A stretch of 7,798 bases of DNA from Anaerolineae bacterium (GTDB lineage Bacteria > Chloroflexota > Anaerolineae > Anaerolineales > Villigracilaceae): positions 9,685 through 17,482 of the forward strand of contig JAFLCF010000090.1 of the NCBI GenBank assembly GCA_017303735.1, given 5' to 3'. Shown in pieces: positions 1-5,995 of this stretch. Under the pieces are notes generated by a model, which was not told where the DNA came from, did no database searches, and saw only the letters and a program-made list of their open reading frames with translations. The translations under genes were made by a program, and so were the position numbers. Within the stretch, counting starts at the first letter, position 1; every line of letters begins with the position of its first letter.

Positions 1-109
1 ACGAGAATAAGTTTTGATTGCATCATGATGCTGAGATTATAACTTTGAGGTTGATACGTGATGTCACAATTTTGGAGGAAGGTTGTCAGGTTTTGATTCG
101 TTTATCCGT

Positions 110-115
110 TAAAAT
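110..115 (+). promoter_or_regulatory. possible -10 box before the GNAT gene
   Basis: TAAAAT lies 12 bases before the ATG at 128. No Shine-Dalgarno sequence is present between it and the start; the stretch is instead C-rich (CCGCCTCC). A very short leader or leaderless transcript is therefore possible. No convincing -35 box stands 16-18 bases upstream; TTGTCA at 83-88 is 21 bases away. The rest of 1-109 contains no coding signal I can support, only a GGAGG at 74-78 that is too far from the ATG to serve as its ribosome site. Confidence 0.3.
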
Positions 116-127
116 CCGCCTCCAACC

Positions 128-670
128 ATGGACTGGAAACTGATTCCCGAACCCGAGCTTTCCCCCACTCTCGAAGCAGACATCCAAAAGATGCTGGTGG
201 CAGCCTTCCCCGAATACGTGGATTTCTTCACGGCAAATTCCTATTGGGGCAGCAAACCTGAATTCCGTTTGATCGCTGAGGAAAAAAGTCAGCTGATCGC
301 TCATTTGGAATTTGGATATCGCCAGATCACAGTTGAAAATGTTTCGTTTGAAATTGCAGGCATTGGCGCAGTCGCTATTCACCCAGATCATCAGGGAAAG
401 AAACTCGGCAAAGCCATGTTCGCTCAATTGCGCGAATATCTTTTGAAAAACTCCAACGTAGATTTTGGCTTCATCGGCTGTCATGACGAAGTTGCCGAGT
501 TTTATGCATCCTCTGGATTCACACGAGTTCACCAAAGCGTGTACAGCCTCAACCCCGACTCTCAGACATGGGAAACCTTCCACGGACCCACTCTCATTAT
601 GCCGATCCACAAACCATTGCAGGCATGGAAATCAGACGGGCTAATTCACCTGCACGGAATGCCCTGGTAA
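128..670 (+). CDS. GNAT-family N-acyltransferase
   Basis: This 180-residue cytoplasmic protein is predicted to move an acyl group from a CoA-type donor to an amine; the substrate cannot be told from sequence. The GNAT core is visible. A beta strand GAVAIHPDHQG (about 80-90) runs into the pyrophosphate-binding loop QGKKLGKAM (89-97), where Lys92 sits in a position often held by Gly. The C-terminal motif is AEFYASSGF (123-131), the usual FYxxxGF. The order of blocks (WGSKPEFR at 40-47, the GNAT loop, then VDFGFIGC at 111-118 and an ending PIHKPLQAW) resembles, from memory, the NodA / AAC(2') branch more than the RimI branch. The ATG at 128 is the first good start, with no Shine-Dalgarno sequence. 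The gene ends 21 bases before comEC on the same strand. The family call is safe; the subfamily is tentative. Confidence 0.85.
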   Translation: MDWKLIPEPELSPTLEADIQKMLVAAFPEYVDFFTANSYWGSKPEFRLIAEEKSQLIAHLEFGYRQITVENVSFEIAGIGAVAIHPDHQGKKLGKAMFAQLREYLLKNSNVDFGFIGCHDEVAEFYASSGFTRVHQSVYSLNPDSQTWETFHGPTLIMPIHKPLQAWKSDGLIHLHGMPW

Positions 671-678
671 AACTAAAG

Positions 679-684
679 TAGAAT
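679..684 (+). promoter_or_regulatory. possible leaderless promoter -10 box of comEC
   Basis: TAGAAT ends 7 bases before the ATG at 692, so transcription would start at or next to the A of the start codon. The 21-base gap after the GNAT stop has no Shine-Dalgarno sequence, which fits leaderless translation. No clear -35 hexamer is visible 16-18 bases upstream; that position falls inside the end of the GNAT gene. Read-through from the GNAT gene is the alternative. Confidence 0.35.
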
Positions 685-691
685 CCACTCC

Positions 692-3082
692 ATGCCTTTG
701 TTGTGGATCTCGCTCGCATTTCTAACAGGAATCGTCCTCGCCGCTTCGTTTTCGTTACCCGCCTGGGCATGGGCGCTCATCGCACTCGCCTTCTTTCTTC
801 TTTCCCTCTTTCTTCGCCGCTCCCAACTCATCACTCGTTACTCATTCCTCACAACTTATTCCTTCATCCCCCTCCTGCCCATTTTCCTATTCCTCGGCTC
901 TGCCTATTATCAAGCCCGCCAGCCGAATATAAATGCCTTTCACATCGCCTTTTATAACGACCGCGAATATGAGTTGCTCATCACTGGCTATCTTTCAGAG
1001 CCGCCAGATTACAGAGACAGCTACACCAACCTCACACTCAACGTCCAAGCCGTGGATACGGGCGATGGCGACCTGCCTGTATCAGGTCAACTGCTGGTGC
1101 GGGTTTCACCCAATGAAGAATACGAGTATGGCGAAGTCATTCGTCTGCGCGGACAGTTGAAGACTCCGCCCGAGAACGAAGAATTTTCCTATCGCGATTA
1201 TCTTGCCAGGCAAGGCATCCATTCGTACATGACCAAAAGCGAAGTGACGCGCCTGCCAGGGAATCATGGCAGTTTTATCAAAAAGGTCATTTATAGCTTT
1301 AAGTCCGATCTGATTGAGAACACCTACAAAATCTTTCAAGACCCCGAAGCCTCTCTGTTTGCAGGCATCCTTTTCGGTGTTGATACAGGCTTGCCCAAAA
1401 AATTACAAGACGCATTCAAGAACACTGGCACAGCTCATATCATTGCCATCTCTGGTTTCAACATTGCCATCATTGCTGGTTTATTTTTTTCATTTTTCAA
1501 GTGGGCATTAAAAAATGAAAGACTTGGCGCAGCTCTTGCCGTCCTCTTCGTTTTCCTTTATGCCTTCCTCGTCGGCGGTGACCCGGCGGTAATGCGCGCT
1601 GCTATCATGGGCAGTCTCTCCTTATTTGCCCGGCAGATCGGCAGACGCAATGCAGGCATCAACACACTAGCTGTTGTCGCATTGGTCATGGCACTCATCA
1701 ACCCGCTCACCTTATGGGACGTTGGCTTTCAACTTTCATTTTTTGCAACACTCGGTCTCATCTTATATGCAGAGCCGCTTTCAATTATCACAATGCGTTT
1801 CTTCGAAAGGGTCACAAAACAAGAAGCCAGCACCATCGCCAACATCGTCAACGACAATGTCATGCTCACCATCGCCGCACAGATCATGACCATCCCATTG
1901 ATGCTATATTATTTTCACCGCCTCTCATTGATATCATTCATCGCAAATCCGTTCATCCTGCCCGTTCAACCCGCCGTGATGATCCTCGGCGGGTTGGCTG
2001 TTTTCGTCAGCCTGTTCCTTCAGCCTATCGGTCAACTCCTTGCCTGGGTGGCGTGGCCCTTTGCAGGCTACACCATTCGTGTGGTGGAGTTCTTTGCCAA
2101 AACGCCGAATGGCGTAATCGTATTCGGAGACATTCCTCTTTGGTTTATTTATATGACATACGCCTCGCTTCTTCTCGTGACCTTTAACTGGTCTGCCATC
2201 CAAGGCTGGTTCAAGTCTGCGGCATCTTCGCTTCGAGCCGCAGCCCTAACCCTTGCTTTTACCATCACCTTCATCTGCATGATGACGTTTTGGAGTGCAT
2301 CGGCAAAATCTGGCGACGGACGTTTACACGTCACCTTCCTCGAAGCCGGTTCTGCCGATGCCGTATTGATCCAAACCCCTGAAGGACGCAACATCCTCGT
2401 CAACGGCGGGGCGAGCGCTTCAGAACTTTCTGATGAACTCGGTCGCCGTCTGCCGTTCTTCACCCGCAAATTAGACTGGCTCATCATCGCCTCAACGGAA
2501 GAAGATCAACTTACTGCTCTGCCGCGCGTTGTAGAACGATACGAACCTGAAAATGTTTTGTGGAGCGGAAACGTCCAAGCTTCGTTCTCTGCCCGCAACT
2601 TGAATGAATACTTTGCACAGAATGAGATCCCCGTCAGCTTGGCGGAAGCGGGACAAAGGCTCGAGCTGGGTGGTGGCGCATTTATCGAGGTGCAGGCTGC
2701 GGGTCCGCGTGGAAGCGTGTTACTCATTGAATATGGCAGTTTCCGCGCGCTGCTCCCCATCGGCGTCAGTGAAGGCAGTTTTGAATCCATTGAGTATGGC
2801 AACGCCATTGGCAAAGTGGATGTGCTTTTGCTGGCTGAGTCGGGATATGCCCCCAGCAACCCGCCAGATATTTTCGAGAATCTAAATCCGCAATTGGTGG
2901 TACTAAGCGTCGCCGCCGATGACTTGGACGGTTTGCCATCTCAAGATACGCTGGATGCATTGGAAGGCTATTCGTTGTTGCGCACCGACCGTAACGGCTG
3001 GATCGATATCAGCACCGATGGCGTGGAGATGCGTGTGAGTGTGGAACGCGGCGAAGAGTTGCAAGAAACGAGTGGTGATTAA
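692..3082 (+). CDS. comEC: ComEC/Rec2-family DNA uptake channel protein with degenerate C-terminal domain
   Basis: A 796-residue polytopic inner-membrane protein of the family that carries single-stranded DNA into the cytoplasm during natural transformation. The length is normal for full three-part ComEC. Residues 1-75 hold membrane helices. Residues 85-190 form the soluble N-terminal domain, with the typical YRDYLARQGIHSYM block (167-180). Residues 215-500 are the Competence channel domain, with HIIAISGFNIAI (249-260; the family usually has His where Asn257 stands), GGDPAVMRAAIM (295-306), NPLTLWDVGFQLSF (337-350) and NPFILPV (419-425). Residues 545-785 follow the metallo-beta-lactamase-like domain. 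There the usual DVGQGDA reads EAGSADA (551-557), the HxHxDH region reads ASTEEDQ (600-606), the LLTGD strand reads LLPIGVSEG (687-695), and HHGS reads AESG (715-718). All metal ligands are therefore missing. The reading frame is intact throughout. DNA transport may be retained, but a metal-dependent nuclease is not expected. No other competence gene is in the window. Confidence 0.93.
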   Translation: MPLLWISLAFLTGIVLAASFSLPAWAWALIALAFFLLSLFLRRSQLITRYSFLTTYSFIPLLPIFLFLGSAYYQARQPNINAFHIAFYNDREYELLITGYLSEPPDYRDSYTNLTLNVQAVDTGDGDLPVSGQLLVRVSPNEEYEYGEVIRLRGQLKTPPENEEFSYRDYLARQGIHSYMTKSEVTRLPGNHGSFIKKVIYSFKSDLIENTYKIFQDPEASLFAGILFGVDTGLPKKLQDAFKNTGTAHIIAISGFNIAIIAGLFFSFFKWALKNERLGAALAVLFVFLYAFLVGGDPAVMRAAIMGSLSLFARQIGRRNAGINTLAVVALVMALINPLTLWDVGFQLSFFATLGLILYAEPLSIITMRFFERVTKQEASTIANIVNDNVMLTIAAQIMTIPLMLYYFHRLSLISFIANPFILPVQPAVMILGGLAVFVSLFLQPIGQLLAWVAWPFAGYTIRVVEFFAKTPNGVIVFGDIPLWFIYMTYASLLLVTFNWSAIQGWFKSAASSLRAAALTLAFTITFICMMTFWSASAKSGDGRLHVTFLEAGSADAVLIQTPEGRNILVNGGASASELSDELGRRLPFFTRKLDWLIIASTEEDQLTALPRVVERYEPENVLWSGNVQASFSARNLNEYFAQNEIPVSLAEAGQRLELGGGAFIEVQAAGPRGSVLLIEYGSFRALLPIGVSEGSFESIEYGNAIGKVDVLLLAESGYAPSNPPDIFENLNPQLVVLSVAADDLDGLPSQDTLDALEGYSLLRTDRNGWIDISTDGVEMRVSVERGEELQETSGD

Positions 3083-3774
3083 TGGGCCATCTTTTATTGG
3101 AAGGCGGCGCGGAGTTTGGCGGGCGCATGTCTGAGCCGGATCTACTTGCCATTAAACTGGCGGGTGGGAACGATGTTTCCATTTGTATTATTCCCGCTGC
3201 CGCTGCGCCGGATAAAAATCATAACCGGGCGGGAAATTTTGGTTTACATTGGTTCTTGCGGCTGGGAGCAAAACAAGTTTTTATTTCAGGTGTGATCGAT
3301 AAGAAAACTGCTAATGACCCTGTACTCGCAGAGCAGGTACGCACATCAAAGTTGATTTACATGCTTGGCGGGTTCACGCATTATTTGGGCGAAACGCTCA
3401 AAGACAGTTTGTGCTGGTCTGCGGCATTGGAAGCCTATCATAATGGTGCCGTCATTGCCGGGAGCAGTGCCGGGGCAATGGTGATGTGCGAATATTATTA
3501 CGATCCAATGAAACAATGTGTCGAACGCGGATTGAATTTGGTTCCCAATGCCTGCGTTTTGCCACATCACAATACCTTTGGGAAAAACTGGGCAGCGACT
3601 TTGACGAAGGCCCTGCCGGATGTGACCTTGCTTGGCATTGACGAGCGCACGGGCATGTTGTCAACGGACTCTGTCACGGACGTGGAATGGGGAGTCCACG
3701 GCGGTGGCGGCGTGACGCTTTATCGAGGCGGATCCACTGTCAGCTATGGAAGAGGCGAGACGTTCTCGCTTTAG
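3082..3774 (+). CDS. Peptidase S51 family protein (cyanophycinase/PepE-like, class I amidotransferase fold)
   Basis: A 230-residue protein, probably cytoplasmic because no signal peptide is seen. The nucleophile elbow GSSAGAM (127-133) puts the catalytic serine at Ser129. The family glycine turn is present as LGGFTHYL (95-102). Candidate catalytic histidines lie in LPHHNTFG (160-167), and the late strand LLGIDERTGM (183-192) matches the IDE/T block of cyanophycinases. S51 enzymes cleave Asp-containing substrates: PepE takes N-terminal Asp peptides and cyanophycinase takes beta-Asp-Arg dipeptide polymer. The length is nearer to PepE than to cyanophycinase (about 270), and no cyanophycin synthetase is present, so the substrate is open. 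The ATG overlaps the comEC stop by one base (TAATG) with no strong Shine-Dalgarno sequence, which suggests translational coupling. The stop overlaps that of convergent ccdA. Confidence 0.85.
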   Translation: MGHLLLEGGAEFGGRMSEPDLLAIKLAGGNDVSICIIPAAAAPDKNHNRAGNFGLHWFLRLGAKQVFISGVIDKKTANDPVLAEQVRTSKLIYMLGGFTHYLGETLKDSLCWSAALEAYHNGAVIAGSSAGAMVMCEYYYDPMKQCVERGLNLVPNACVLPHHNTFGKNWAATLTKALPDVTLLGIDERTGMLSTDSVTDVEWGVHGGGGVTLYRGGSTVSYGRGETFSL

Positions 3775-4439
3775 AAATATGCCTGGATCAATTCCCAATT
3801 GATGTATAAGTCATAGATTCCAATCCCCAAAAGCAATAATCCGCTGATGAAGTTGATCAGTCGTGAGCGCATGGCGAATTGACGCGTGATCCAACGCTGC
3901 GCCGCGCCAGAGATGAAAGATAATAACAAAAGCGGAATCCCAAAGCCCAAGCCGAACCAGAGGAAGACATTTAATTTTCCAAGTGCATCGCCCACGGTGA
4001 GGGAGAGTGCGAAGATGCTCACCACTAGCGGACCGGAGCAAGGCAAGGCGATGGGTCCGTAGAGCAAGCCATAAATGAAGGCATTGGCAAAGGGATGCGA
4101 GAGCAGCGGGGCTTGAATTTGCGGGAGTTTTTTGAAGGGGTTGATATTGAGTAAAAGCATCACACCAAAGGTAATGATGATCAGGTCGGCAATGGGGATG
4201 ACATACGCCAACGCTTGCCCAACGGAAATGGATAATAAAGCAATGATCGCGCCAAGCGCCAGCATCATGGTCAATACGCCAGCAAGGACGAAAAAGCCGA
4301 GTAAGTAACGCGCAGGCTTGTTCGCCAGTTTTTCCTGTCCGCCGCTGAGGTAGGCGAGAAAGCCCGGATACAACGGCAGCACACAGGGACTGGTTGTGGC
4401 AAGCAAGCCAAGAGAGAGGGAGGTGAGAATGGTTTCCAT
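3771..4439 (-). CDS. ccdA: CcdA-family transmembrane thiol-electron carrier (DsbD membrane domain type)
   Basis: A 222-residue, almost wholly hydrophobic protein with about six membrane helices, the usual size of stand-alone CcdA. CcdA passes electrons from cytoplasmic thioredoxin through a membrane-embedded cysteine pair to thioredoxin-like proteins outside the membrane. Both half-repeats carry their hallmark: SPCVLPLYPGFLAYLSG (17-33, Cys19) and LPCSGP (132-137, Cys134). The gene is downstream of, and on the same strand as, a thioredoxin-fold lipoprotein, its likely electron acceptor. The start is the ATG at 4439-4437. A GGAG 12 bases upstream is buried in the stem of the 4451-4481 hairpin, while a weaker GAGA stands 7 bases away. 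The TAA stop (3773-3771) overlaps the convergent peptidase TAG by three bases. No cytochrome c or Ccm gene is in the window, so general thiol redox is as likely as cytochrome maturation. Confidence 0.93.
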   Translation of the reverse strand: METILTSLSLGLLATTSPCVLPLYPGFLAYLSGGQEKLANKPARYLLGFFVLAGVLTMMLALGAIIALLSISVGQALAYVIPIADLIIITFGVMLLLNINPFKKLPQIQAPLLSHPFANAFIYGLLYGPIALPCSGPLVVSIFALSLTVGDALGKLNVFLWFGLGFGIPLLLLSFISGAAQRWITRQFAMRSRLINFISGLLLLGIGIYDLYINWELIQAYF

Positions 4440-4450
4440 AAAATAATCTC

Positions 4451-4481
4451 GCTCCAGTCGGGGCTAAGCCCCGACTGGAGC
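4451..4481 (-). repeat. perfect 14-bp hairpin between the thioredoxin lipoprotein gene and ccdA
   Basis: The arms 4451-4464 (GCTCCAGTCGGGGC) and 4468-4481 are exact reverse complements around a 3-base loop. On the coding (-) strand the hairpin begins 7 bases after the lipoprotein stop. It is followed by GAGATTATTTT and then the ccdA ATG. It could be a partial terminator or attenuator, a stability element setting the ratio of the two proteins, or one copy of a dispersed palindromic repeat. The run of T after it is interrupted, so strong intrinsic termination is not assured. The best ribosome-site candidate of ccdA (complement of 4452-4455) is inside the stem. Confidence 0.75.
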
Positions 4482-4488
4482 CTGAGAG

Positions 4489-5151
4489 TTACATACTTTC
4501 GTCTAAATACGGCTGGATGGCTTTCAACAGATCATCGGCACTTTTGATGCCGAACGGCAGCGGGTGGACGATGCCGTGGCGATCGATCACAAGCATAGGG
4601 GTGGAAGGCGGGTTGAGGAACTGGTCGCCGTAGAGAGAGGCGAGGTCACGCGAGACATCAGCGGGAGAAACGGCATAGACCCAGTTGAATCCTTGTTCCT
4701 CCACAAAGCTCAACAATTTTGTGGCATCTTCGTTCGGGTCAATTGCCAAACCGATGCTGACGAAATCATCGCGCTCGCCAAGTAGATTGTGAAGCTCTTG
4801 CACTTGTCCCTGTTGTTTGAGGCAGTTCGAGCACCAGACCGCCATCGTCTCCACCAGCACCACCTTGCCATGCAGGTCTTCGATGGTGAAAGCTTCATTC
4901 GAGCGGACGTTCGTAAGGGAAATGCCGAACCATGCCGGGGATTCCATCATGGCATCGTCCGACATGGCTTCCTCAGTCATTGCTGCCTCTTCTGTCATCA
5001 TGGCTTCTTCAGTCATCGTGGTATCGTGCATTGCCTCTTCCGTCATCGCAGCATCTTCTTTCATCATGCCATCGTCTGCAGGTGCGCCGCAGGCAGTGAC
5101 CAGAAACGCAAGCAATACAACAAAGCTAAATAAAATATTTTTGGTTTTCAT
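4489..5151 (-). CDS. Thioredoxin-fold (TlpA-like) lipoprotein with Met-rich repeat spacer
   Basis: A 220-residue secreted lipoprotein. Residues 1-20 are a signal peptide with Lys2/Lys4 and a hydrophobic core, ending in the lipobox LVTAC with lipidated Cys21. Residues 29-69 are an acidic, Met-rich spacer made of MTEEA-type units. Residues 73-218 are a thioredoxin-like domain: DLHGKVVLVETMAVWCSNC (92-110) gives the active pair Cys107/Cys110, and the cis-proline loop is STPM (183-186, Pro185). AlkC/TlpA-type members reduce or exchange disulfides outside the membrane. CcdA, encoded just downstream, is the obvious electron donor. The ATG at 5151 has AAGGAG 11 bases upstream (complement of 5163-5168). 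A candidate regulated promoter with two operator boxes lies farther upstream. The natural target is unknown; cytochrome c apoprotein, oxidised Met or Cys proteins and metal handling are all possible. Confidence 0.9.
   Translation of the reverse strand: MKTKNILFSFVVLLAFLVTACGAPADDGMMKEDAAMTEEAMHDTTMTEEAMMTEEAAMTEEAMSDDAMMESPAWFGISLTNVRSNEAFTIEDLHGKVVLVETMAVWCSNCLKQQGQVQELHNLLGERDDFVSIGLAIDPNEDATKLLSFVEEQGFNWVYAVSPADVSRDLASLYGDQFLNPPSTPMLVIDRHGIVHPLPFGIKSADDLLKAIQPYLDESM
4945..5067 (-). repeat. in-frame repeat coding for Met/acidic pentapeptides
   Basis: Codons 29-69 of the lipoprotein form imperfect repeats of about 15 bases. The unit MTEEA is exact at residues 36-40, 46-50, 52-56 and 58-62, with degenerate copies at 41-45 (MHDTT) and 63-67 (MSDDA). 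The 41 residues contain 11 methionines. The repeat sits between the lipid anchor and the thioredoxin domain, so it is at least a flexible spacer. Clustered Met could also bind Cu(I) or absorb oxidants, which is an inference. Confidence 0.85.
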
Positions 5152-5186
5152 GTTCTGTGAATCTCCTTGTGTTTTCTTGAAGCCGC

Positions 5187-5233
5187 ATGATAGATAAATC
5201 TTCTTACAAAAGCCCTGCCGAATTCTTACGAAA
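5187..5233 (-). promoter_or_regulatory. candidate regulated promoter of the thioredoxin lipoprotein-ccdA unit, with two operator boxes
   Basis: Read on the - strand, TTTCGTAAGAA (5233-5223) and TTTTGTAAGAA (5211-5201) are direct repeats starting 22 bases apart, two helical turns. Eight bases after the second comes TATCAT (5192-5187), a good -10 box. No ordinary -35 is present; the repeats cover that position, as PhoB-class activator sites do. The middle 11-base unit (5222-5212) does not match. The boxes also lie upstream of the divergent response regulator gene, so they may serve both directions. The same motif and spacing recur before the gene at 7284. Confidence 0.5.
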
Positions 5234-5255
5234 GTATGAACAAAACGTCAAAGGA

Positions 5256-5285
5256 TTGATTTTTACGTGACGGAGTTAAAAGAAT
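5256..5285 (+). promoter_or_regulatory. possible promoter of the two-component operon
   Basis: TTGATT (5256-5261) and AAGAAT (5280-5285) are 18 bases apart. The -10-like box ends 5 bases before the ATG at 5291, which would give a leaderless or nearly leaderless message like that proposed for comEC. If the GTG at 5267 is the true start instead, this cannot be the main promoter. Confidence 0.3.
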
Positions 5286-5290
5286 CAAGT

Positions 5291-5995
5291 ATGATTTCAA
5301 GCATGGCAGAAATAAAAATTCTCATGGTGGAAGATGAACCCAGCCTTGCGGAAGTGGTCAGCCTGTATCTCAAGCGTGCCGGATATCAAGTACAGATCGC
5401 TTCAGATGGCAGGCAGGCAATGTCCATTCTCGAAAAGCAGATTCCCGACTTTGTCATTCTAGATCTCATGCTCCCCGAAGTGGATGGTCTTTCCATCACC
5501 CGTTGGCTGCGAGATTGTTCAAATGTGCCCATCATCATGGTCACGGCACGGCGTGAAGAAATTGATCGCATCTCTGGGTTGGAAATGGGCGCAGATGATT
5601 ACGTGGTCAAGCCGTTCAGCCCGCAAGAGTTGGTGAGTCGGGTTCGGGCGGTGCTCAGGCGCACTGGACGGGAACAAGCCGGAGCGGAGTCTGAGCGGGA
5701 CTTGGCGTTGGGTGAGTTGCACATCAGCCCATCCACTCGCGTGGTGATGGTGAGAGAATCTCCCATCGAATTAACTGCCAAAGAATTCGATCTGCTGTAT
5801 TTGTTGGCGCGACATCCAAGACAAGTTTTTACCCGCGATCAATTGCTAGAGCGTGTGTGGGGCGGCGCGGATTATATTGACCCCGGCACGGTGACGGTTC
5901 ACATCCGCCGCCTGCGCGAGAAAATTGAAAGCGACCCATCGTCCCCAACTTATTTGCTAACGGTTTGGGGCGTGGGATACAAATTTGAGCCATGA
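5291..5995 (+). CDS. OmpR/PhoB-family response regulator
   Basis: A DNA-binding regulator of two-component type. Numbering is from the ATG at 5291 (234 residues). The receiver domain covers about 8-122: the acidic pair is in MVEDEP (Glu14, Asp15), the phospho-acceptor is Asp58 in VILDLMLP, the switch Thr85 is in MVTAR, and Lys107 is in VKPF. A winged-helix domain follows at about 139-233, with the recognition-helix block VTVHIRRLREKIE (201-213) and the closing GVGYKF hairpin. The frame is open from a GTG at 5267 with AAGGA 11 bases upstream; ATG 5303 (MAEIKILMVEDEP) matches the usual family N-terminus best but lacks a ribosome site. I chose 5291 because a -10-like box stands just before it; the choice is uncertain. 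The gene overlaps its kinase by ATGA. Tandem 11/22-base boxes flanking the operon are plausible binding sites. Confidence 0.95.
   Translation: MISSMAEIKILMVEDEPSLAEVVSLYLKRAGYQVQIASDGRQAMSILEKQIPDFVILDLMLPEVDGLSITRWLRDCSNVPIIMVTARREEIDRISGLEMGADDYVVKPFSPQELVSRVRAVLRRTGREQAGAESERDLALGELHISPSTRVVMVRESPIELTAKEFDLLYLLARHPRQVFTRDQLLERVWGGADYIDPGTVTVHIRRLREKIESDPSSPTYLLTVWGVGYKFEP

Noticed and set aside
72..125. Inverted repeat TTGGAGG (72-78) and CCTCCAA (119-125) before the GNAT start
   Set aside because: Seven pairs with a 40-base loop are weak and likely chance; not enough for a riboswitch or operator call.
86..610. 174-codon open frame on the - strand opposite the GNAT gene
   Set aside because: It lies wholly antisense to a clear GNAT coding sequence and shows no recognisable domain; it is a shadow frame.
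4910..4917. TTCGTAAG, matching the operator core, inside the thioredoxin lipoprotein gene
   Set aside because: It has no partner box at 11 or 22 bases and no promoter nearby, so it is taken as a chance match.
3771..5151. Cytochrome c maturation (system II) cluster
   Set aside because: CcdA and a thioredoxin protein would fit, but no ResB, ResC or CxxCH protein is present in the window.
4817..5197. 126-codon + strand frame with repeated ASSVI-type units
   Set aside because: The repetition is only the complement of the Met-rich repeat of the lipoprotein on the - strand.
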